In this document: in pieces, positions 15,301 to 19,091 of the stretch
How the letters are laid out: the number at the start of each line of letters is the position of its first letter
Numbering within the stretch: position 1 is the first letter of the stretch
From: Thermohalobaculum sp964475765
GTDB taxonomy: Bacteria > Pseudomonadota > Alphaproteobacteria > Rhodobacterales > Rhodobacteraceae
DNA: 19,091 nucleotides
Assembly (NCBI GenBank): GCA_964475765.1
Contig: CAYYZH010000073.1
Location: forward strand, 1-19,091
Reading direction: 5' to 3'
Translations under genes and position numbers: made by a program
The notes under the pieces: model-generated
The model's database searches: none
Told to the model about the DNA's origin: nothing
What the model saw: only the letters and a program-made list of their open reading frames with translations

Positions 15301-15452
15301 GACCCGGTGATCGCAACCTCGGCCACGGCCATCCCGGGCATGTTCGTGATGAACGCCTCCGGCATATCCGAAGCGTCGCCCAGCAAACCGCTGACCGTTT
15401 CATGTGTACCGTCCAAAAAATTGATTGGATCGGATGCACAGCAAACGCACAT
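12369..15452 (-). CDS. Serralysin-like (M10) metalloprotease with long RTX repeat array
   Basis: 1027 residues from ATG 15452 (GGGAGC upstream; the frame is open to a TTG at 15500). Order: N-terminus MCVCCASDP; a pre-peptidase-like beta domain (about 45-130); a metzincin domain (about 150-355) with the zinc motif HEIGHALGLGH (His282, Glu283, His286, His292) and Met-turn SMMSYF (about 317-322); an M10 C-terminal region with five RTX nonapeptides (453-497); a VCBS/cadherin-like domain (about 557-664); then 32 consecutive RTX nonapeptides (673-960) and a hydrophobic C-terminal tail ending NEFDFV. There is no Sec signal; the design is that of a type I secretion substrate that folds with extracellular calcium. 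No secretion ATPase or membrane-fusion protein is in the window. Likely an extracellular protease. Confidence 0.92.
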   Translation of the reverse strand: MCVCCASDPINFLDGTHETVSGLLGDASDMPEAFITNMPGMAVAEVAITGSIDAALLDDGYELFRFEAEAGDAVSLDLDALGADLGKGAAYSLHDAEGNLIASADTGDADINITVDIDGPLFLMVTEVTETVSAGSGSGGSASASNLTSLEDMADFLTHDFWGGVGRKFNLSDTGYLAKDGVLTYNISGYSADSNGLTSARKDLVREAFKVYEEMLGIDFVETSSGTADLRFSDNKSGAYAGSAYGQIGNQGFISYSVINIQSSWYGGSSALDGYTYQTVLHEIGHALGLGHQGDYNGSASYSRDADFANDSWQASMMSYFSQTQNTATDASFAFLLSPMAVDWIAFDNLYGSYGFSTENAFRGDTVYGFNTNIDSSVSKSWAKLADYADNTAFTIVDGGGVDTVDFSGYSWDQRIDLTVTEGDFAQATTSDIGRETGNLTLSVGTVIENAVGGSGDDEIIGNDAANVLEGGGGNDTLTGGAGNDDLHGGSGTDTAVFSLDLESYAFTSFSNFWQVVGEGIDRVFNTIERLMFADRTVTYSSLDQSVTAGAAGSPPDARDDVFAITESADLSGNLFGDNGNGTDHHDEAHAFEVIAIDGAALAPLVLDNGAVLNVSANGVLSFRTNGAYDALENGESETVIFSYTIEDALGGTDTAEVAITVHGESPVQMQMGTGDEDVLSGTHLQDNIDGGGGDDTIRGGLEDDTLVGGTGNDRLYGQDGDDQLIGGADFDRLYGGTGDDNAFGGAGDDLIKGHDGDDRLNGDAGADLIEGGAGADTINGGSGDDSLKTGSGDDVATGGDGDDRIWGSGGDDQLSGNAGDDYLVGGGGNDMLSGDDGADRLNGKNGDDDLFGGAGDDYLTGLDGNDNLQGGSGNDQLYGGRNVDELFGGAGDDYLAGGSSRDILDGGTGNDDLRGSSGKDTLFGGAGDDALRGGNGADVIEGGTGNDVMTGGRGDDRFVFTQTDFGFDRIEKWENGDDLLDFTDAGLGFADFTITQDGSDTVISTDEAEVRLIDIKASSINEFDFV
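12573..13436 (-). repeat. 32 uninterrupted RTX nonapeptide units (27-nt period)
   Basis: The frame reads as 32 consecutive nine-residue units of the form GGxGxDxLx, from GTGDEDVLS to GGRGDDRFV, without a break in phase. Several units are degenerate (for example GTHLQDNID, GGADFDRLY, GGRNVDELF, GGSSRDILD). The units differ at DNA level, so this is an old array. A separate block of five units lies at 13962-14096. Confidence 0.93.
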
Positions 15453-15625
15453 GCGAACAAGCTCCCAGTTCTCGACGCCCCACACGTCGTTCGGACACAA
15501 GGTCCGCGGAATTGATTATGAATTGCTCAAGAAAAGACGTTGATATTCGTTAACCAGAAATCGGCAGGCTCTGAGGCCTAGGGATGACGGAAATAAGTGC
15601 TTTGCGGCCATTCCAAGTCGGGCCA

Positions 15626-15664
15626 CGCGGAGCGTCGTCCCGAACTTGATCCGGAACCTCCGCG
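15626..15664. repeat. Two-stem hairpin element between mbfA and the protease gene
   Basis: An outer stem CGCGGAG (15626-15632) / CTCCGCG (15658-15664) encloses an inner stem GTCCCG (15637-15642) / CGGAAC (15652-15657, one G-T pair) with a 9-nt loop and a 4-nt bulge. It has no T-run, so a simple intrinsic terminator is unlikely. The inner sequence resembles short dispersed hairpin repeats I associate with alphaproteobacterial genomes; only one copy is in this window. The rest of 15453-15713 shows no gene. Confidence 0.45.
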
Positions 15665-15713
15665 CGGCACCCACGCCAAAGTCAGTCGTGTCAGAGAATG
15701 AAGTGGCCCGGGT

Positions 15714-16694
15714 CTATCCGCCGCCGATCAGAATACCGGCAGCCAGCACCAGACCGCCGCCAAGCACGACCTGAAAGGCCGCGCGCAGGAACGGGGTATC
15801 CATATATTTGTTCTGGATCCACGCGATCGCCCAGAGCTCGACAAAGACGATGATCAGCGCGAGCACGGTCGCGGTCCAGAAGTCCGGAATCAGGTAAGGC
15901 AACGCGTGGCCAAGCCCACCCAGCGTCGTCATCACTCCGGATGCAATCCCGCGTTTGATCGGCGAGCCCCGGCCAGAAATCACGCCATCGTCGGATGCGG
16001 CCTCGGTGAAGCCCATCGAGATCCCCGCCCCGATCGACGCAGCCAACCCGACAAGAAACGTCGTCCAGGTGTCCTGCGTCGCAAACGCTGTGGCAAAGAT
16101 CGGCGCGAGCGTCGAAACCGACCCGTCCATCAGCCCGGCCAAACCAGGCTGGACCCAGGTCAGAACGAACTGCCGGTGACTGGCGTCGCGCTCCTCCTTG
16201 GCTGTATCGGCATCGATATGCTTTTCTTCAGCCGCTTGTGCAGCACGTTCATGCCCGGCCTCTGCGGCTGCGAGATCGCCAAGAAGTTTGCGGGTCTCGG
16301 GGTCCGAGCTTCGCTGCGCCGCACGGGTATAGAAGTCGGCGGCCTGACGTTCCATTCGCGCGGCTTCGCCTCGGATCTCTTCGATATCGAGGTTCTCGAC
16401 CAGCCAGACCGGACGACGCGCGTAAAACCCGGAGACATGTTCGCGCCGGATCAGCGGGATCGGTCCTTCAAACCTGCGCTGGAACGCATCGATCAGGCGG
16501 CGGCGATGCTCGTTCTCCTCCTCGACCATCTCGTCGAACACCGCAGCGGTGGCGGGAAACTCGGCGCGCATCCGTTCGGCATAGGTCGCATAGATACGGC
16601 TGTCGTCCTCCTCGGCGGAGATCGCCAGCGCCAGGATCTCCCGCTCATTGAGATCCGAGAACGTTTTGCGGTTTGAGAACAAGCCTGAAATCAT
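15714..16694 (-). CDS. mbfA: Membrane-bound ferritin-like iron exporter MbfA (rubrerythrin/VIT1 fusion)
   Basis: 326 residues. The N-terminal half (about 15-165) is a ferritin-like four-helix domain with di-iron motifs: Glu28/Glu29 in ISAEEDD, EEENEHRRR (Glu60, His63), and AAAEAGHERA (Glu145, His148). The C-terminal half (about 175-326) is a VIT1/CCC1-type transporter with about five membrane helices (WVQPGLAGLMDGSVSTLAP, FLVGLAASIGAGISMGFTEAASDDG, and three more). This fusion is MbfA, which in Bradyrhizobium and Agrobacterium exports iron and protects against iron and peroxide stress under control of Irr. A 17-bp palindrome matching the Irr (ICE) box ends nine bases before the ATG. No Shine-Dalgarno is visible in that gap. 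Confidence 0.93.
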   Translation of the reverse strand: MISGLFSNRKTFSDLNEREILALAISAEEDDSRIYATYAERMRAEFPATAAVFDEMVEEENEHRRRLIDAFQRRFEGPIPLIRREHVSGFYARRPVWLVENLDIEEIRGEAARMERQAADFYTRAAQRSSDPETRKLLGDLAAAEAGHERAAQAAEEKHIDADTAKEERDASHRQFVLTWVQPGLAGLMDGSVSTLAPIFATAFATQDTWTTFLVGLAASIGAGISMGFTEAASDDGVISGRGSPIKRGIASGVMTTLGGLGHALPYLIPDFWTATVLALIIVFVELWAIAWIQNKYMDTPFLRAAFQVVLGGGLVLAAGILIGGG

Positions 16695-16703
16695 GACCGG
16701 TAT

Positions 16704-16720
16704 ATTAGAATTATTCTAAT
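16704..16720. promoter_or_regulatory. Iron control element (ICE/Irr box) of mbfA
   Basis: ATTAGAATTATTCTAAT is a perfect inverted repeat (8-bp arms around one T) matching the Irr-box core TTAGAA-N-TTCTAA known from rhizobia and Rhodobacterales. It lies 9 bp upstream of the mbfA start, where it would cover the promoter -10 or transcription start. It predicts Irr repression of mbfA under low iron. No irr gene is in the window. Confidence 0.82.
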
Positions 16721-16752
16721 CCATGTCCACCGGACCCAAGGCCGCAGGCCGA

Positions 16753-17682
16753 TCACGGCATCTCGATATCGCCGTTGATCCAGTCGGTCAGGATGGCGCG
16801 TGCAATGGCATCGGGCCGAGGGGCAGCAAAGCGCGGATGCTTGCCTTCCATGATGACCTGCATCTTGGCCCGGCTGATCCACTGCGCGTCTTCGAGTTCC
16901 TCATGGTCGATGGTCAACTCGTCGGTCTCGGCCTCACCAATGCAGCCAATCATCAGACTGCCGGGGAACGGCCAAGGCTGGCATCCGTGGTAGCCGACCC
17001 GGCCAACCTCGACGCCGGTCTCTTCCTTGGTTTCGCGCCGCACAGCATCTTCGATGGTCTCGCCCGGCTCCATGAACCCGGCCAGCAACGAATAGAGCCC
17101 CGGCGGCCAAACCGACTGGCGGCCCAACAGAACGCTGTCATCCTTGAGGATCAGCATGATCACTACGGGGTCGGTGCGCGGAAAATGTTGCGCGCCGCAA
17201 TCCAGACAGCGTCGGCGCCAGCCTCCGTTCTCGATCACCGACGGCCCGCCACAGCGCGCGCAGAAGGGATGGGTCTGATGCCAGCCGATGATGGCCTTGG
17301 CCGTCGCGGCAATTGACGCGCTCGCTGGTCCCAACTCACCAGCCACCGAGCGCAAGTCGATGAACTTGGCCCCGTCGCAGAACTGCTCCTCGACCGCATC
17401 CTCGGCCATCGCCGAGAAATCCGCGACAAAACAGGGTGTTTCCTTGGACATGCCCAAAAACACCGCCTGCTCTGTCGCATCTTCAAGATATTCCGGCAGC
17501 GGCGGGACCCAGCCCAGAAGTGGGGTCTCACCCGAGACGTCAAACAGCAGTTTTCCATTGTACATCGGCAGCAACGCCGCCCGGCGATGGCGCAGCAGAT
17601 CGTCGGAGATGTCACGCAAATGCGCGGCCCGGTCGAGCTGACCGCTGCCCGCGGAAAACGTCACCCGCGCCGTCTCGGTCAT
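16753..17682 (-). CDS. nudC: NADH pyrophosphatase / NAD-cap hydrolase NudC
   Basis: 309 residues from ATG 17682, which has AGGAGG eleven bases upstream; the open frame continues to a TTG at 17763 but without a good site. Domains: an N-terminal NudC-type beta domain (1-125), a zinc ribbon with Cys141, Cys144, Cys159 and Cys162 (FCARCGG and CLDCGAQHFPR), and the Nudix box GFMEPGETIEDAVRRETKEE (Gly202 to Glu221, all metal-binding glutamates kept). The NudC-specific motif QPWPFPGS (235-242) follows, with Cys in place of the usual Ser before it. The enzyme hydrolyses NADH to NMNH and AMP and removes NAD caps from RNA. It follows the DUF3616 gene on the same strand with about 90 bp between. Confidence 0.94.
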   Translation of the reverse strand: MTETARVTFSAGSGQLDRAAHLRDISDDLLRHRRAALLPMYNGKLLFDVSGETPLLGWVPPLPEYLEDATEQAVFLGMSKETPCFVADFSAMAEDAVEEQFCDGAKFIDLRSVAGELGPASASIAATAKAIIGWHQTHPFCARCGGPSVIENGGWRRRCLDCGAQHFPRTDPVVIMLILKDDSVLLGRQSVWPPGLYSLLAGFMEPGETIEDAVRRETKEETGVEVGRVGYHGCQPWPFPGSLMIGCIGEAETDELTIDHEELEDAQWISRAKMQVIMEGKHPRFAAPRPDAIARAILTDWINGDIEMP

Positions 17683-17772
17683 GTGATGATGCGCCTCCTG
17701 CCCGGGCGTGAACGAATTCTGGCCTTGATGCACCATCCCCGCAGCAAGGGCAATGCAGTGCAATCGTTCGGA

Positions 17773-18837
17773 TCAATCCGCTTTCGGGATCGTGATCAGA
17801 TCGGCTGTGAGGCTGAGACCGCCTTTACCGATGCGCCGTGCGTCGGGATTGTCATGGACGACCAGCACATTGTCGCCGTCCCAGCGCAGGATCACCTCAG
17901 GATTGCCACCGAGATCGGCCTCGTCCAGAACCTGCACGCGCTGGATATCGTCTTTGGGCACCACCATTGCGCCTTTGGTCGTGCCTGCGCCCTTCCAGCG
18001 CAGCACCTGAAAAGCGCCGTCCGTCGTCAGGGTCGGACCGCAGAGCATCAGGAGGTCATCGTCTTCAATCATTAAATCGCGGATGCCCAGACCATCTGCG
18101 TCGATCAGAAATTTAGTATAGCGCCGCCCATCCGCGCCCTTGCGCGCCTTCAGCAGGTTGTTGCGCCGCTCGCGCAAGTCGAACCTCAGGATCACCGCAT
18201 GGCCGCGCAGCACCGGGCCGCGCAGGCCGATCCACACCGTCTCTCCCTGCACGGCCAAGCCCTCGATGTCGAACCCGTTCTCCTTGGCGGGCAGCGACAG
18301 GAACGCGCCGATATGGGGATCGCGGTTCAGCCAACTCATCAACGCGCTGGAGCGTTTGCCGATCTCGACCTGTGCAGCTTCCCGCTCTTTCGCCTTTGCA
18401 ATGGGTTCAAAGAGCCCCGATTTGCGCTCGACCAACGGCACGCGACCCAGAAGATAGCGGTTCGGCTCGCGCCGGACGTCCAGCATCGAGCGCAACGCGC
18501 GCTCCGGCCCATCGCCACCCTTGGGGCGCGGGCGCACCAGCGCGTGGCTGCCGATCAGCCACAACCATCCGTCGTCGATCGCCAGCCCCTCGATGTCGGT
18601 CTCGCCGTCACTCCCACCGGGCAGTTCGAAAAACTCGGACAAGGCAAAGCTCGCATCGCGCACCCAGCGACCGCCTCGTCCAGGGACGAGCCGTTCTACC
18701 GCCGCGCCTTCGTCGCTCGCCATGAACAATGTATCTCCCAACCGGGCACCACCGGAGAGATCCTTCAGCACGTCATCGCCACCCGACTCAGGCGGAAACA
18801 CTAAGGTGACTGGTTTGGATGCAGCGGTTGGGTTCAT
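17773..18837 (-). CDS. DUF3616-type protein (beta-propeller-like, unknown function)
   Basis: 354 residues from ATG 18837. The protein is built of repeated beta segments with recurring phrases: ETDIEGLAIDDGWLWLIGSH, GFDIEGLAVQGETVWIGLRGP, GLGIRDLMIEDDDLLMLCGPT. The D-x-EGLA-type blocks followed by W-I-G-like strands are characteristic of DUF3616 and suggest a propeller-like fold. There is no clear signal peptide, so it is probably cytoplasmic unless exported another way. A basic helical insert lies between blades (about 155-185, KAKEREAAQVEIGKR). No catalytic residues can be assigned. It lies upstream of nudC on the same strand and may be co-transcribed; this gives no functional hint. Confidence 0.82.
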   Translation of the reverse strand: MNPTAASKPVTLVFPPESGGDDVLKDLSGGARLGDTLFMASDEGAAVERLVPGRGGRWVRDASFALSEFFELPGGSDGETDIEGLAIDDGWLWLIGSHALVRPRPKGGDGPERALRSMLDVRREPNRYLLGRVPLVERKSGLFEPIAKAKEREAAQVEIGKRSSALMSWLNRDPHIGAFLSLPAKENGFDIEGLAVQGETVWIGLRGPVLRGHAVILRFDLRERRNNLLKARKGADGRRYTKFLIDADGLGIRDLMIEDDDLLMLCGPTLTTDGAFQVLRWKGAGTTKGAMVVPKDDIQRVQVLDEADLGGNPEVILRWDGDNVLVVHDNPDARRIGKGGLSLTADLITIPKAD

Positions 18838-18981
18838 CGGAGCAATCGGTTCCCCAGATCGACTTCACCGGTTTCGGGTTAAGCAGGGTTGTCCGCCCCC
18901 GTGTGGCGGCCCCAAATCTGTATAAAAGCACGCCGTGACAGTTTTGCGAGGCTCGTGCGACACTCTTCCTCAGGTGTCCCC

Positions 18982-19010
18982 TTGCGTGGGCGCGGCCACA
19001 CGGCTATTTT
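18982..19010 (+). promoter_or_regulatory. Probable promoter of the SRP RNA
   Basis: A -35-like TTGCGT (18982-18987) and a -10-like TATTTT (19005-19010) are separated by 17 bp, placing the transcription start near 19017, where the SRP RNA is expected to begin. The rest of 18838-18981 shows no gene. Confidence 0.5.
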
Positions 19011-19016
19011 CAGATC

Positions 19017-19091
19017 CGAGAGGTTGGCGCGGGCGAGCGCCTCGCCAACCCGGTCAGATCCGGAAGGAAGCAGCCGTAACGAGCCCCGCTT
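19017..19091 (+). ncRNA. ffs: Signal recognition particle RNA (4.5S), 3' end outside window
   Basis: The universally conserved domain IV is present: GGTCAGATCCGGAAGGAAGCAGCC has the symmetric and asymmetric loops and the GGAA tetraloop at 19062-19065 that bind Ffh. Before it, GGTTGGCG (19022-19029) and CGCCAACC (19043-19050) are complementary. The short 5' arm of about 45 nt fits the roughly 100-nt bacterial small SRP RNA; the closing 3' arm begins with GAGCCCCGCTT and is cut by the window end. It guides membrane-protein targeting with Ffh and FtsY. The 5' end is inferred from the promoter. In related genomes dnaX often follows; that is not visible here. Confidence 0.92.

Noticed and set aside
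18889..18926. TTGTCC and TATAAA as a promoter for the SRP RNA
   Set aside because: The spacing is 26 bp, too long, and the position is about 90 bp upstream of the expected RNA start; the pair at 18982-19010 fits better.

Overview
The window looks like chromosomal DNA of a GC-rich marine-type alphaproteobacterium of the Rhodobacteraceae (Roseobacter group). This rests on the gene content (OpgH glucan synthase, MbfA ferritin/VIT1 iron exporter with an Irr-type operator, Hint-domain protein, RTX/serralysin-type exoprotein, DUF3616 protein), on codon and GC usage, and on an alphaproteobacterial-type SRP RNA at the right edge. No transposase, integrase, CRISPR array, tRNA or rRNA is visible.

Layout, left to right. 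Positions 1-891 (minus): a MerR-family regulator followed by the N-terminal part of an acyl-CoA dehydrogenase that runs off the left edge. A perfect 22-bp palindrome sits upstream of the regulator. Positions 1157-2850 (plus): two overlapping hotdog-fold (PaaI-type) thioesterases directly followed by an SGNH/GDSL hydrolase, probably one acyl-processing operon. Positions 2854-3879 (minus): a Hint-domain protein. Positions 3974-6925 (minus): a secreted protein of unknown function, an OmpR-family response regulator and its histidine kinase, probably one operon. Direct repeats suitable for an OmpR-type regulator lie upstream. Positions 7124-10373 (minus): a tight four-gene operon of an MDR dehydrogenase, a 6-pyruvoyl-tetrahydropterin-synthase-like protein with lost catalytic residues, a GT4 glycosyltransferase and a SAM methyltransferase. 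Positions 10466-12325 (plus): opgH without opgG beside it. Positions 12369-15452 (minus): a 1027-residue serralysin-like metalloprotease with 32 uninterrupted RTX nonapeptides. Positions 15714-16694 (minus): mbfA with an iron-control (ICE) box touching its start. Positions 16753-18837 (minus): nudC and a DUF3616 protein. From about 19017 (plus): SRP RNA, cut by the window end.

How the parts fit. The left end is lipid and acyl-CoA metabolism: a beta-oxidation gene, thioesterases and an esterase. The centre is envelope biology: a two-component system with a secreted partner, periplasmic glucan synthesis, and two probable extracellular proteins (Hint and RTX protease). The right end is housekeeping: iron export, NADH/NAD-cap hydrolysis and protein targeting.

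The best candidate for something not well described is the 7124-10373 operon. Its gene types resemble a glycosylated and methylated pterin pathway, but its two 'enzyme' homologues lack the metal or catalytic residues that define their families, so the real chemistry is open.
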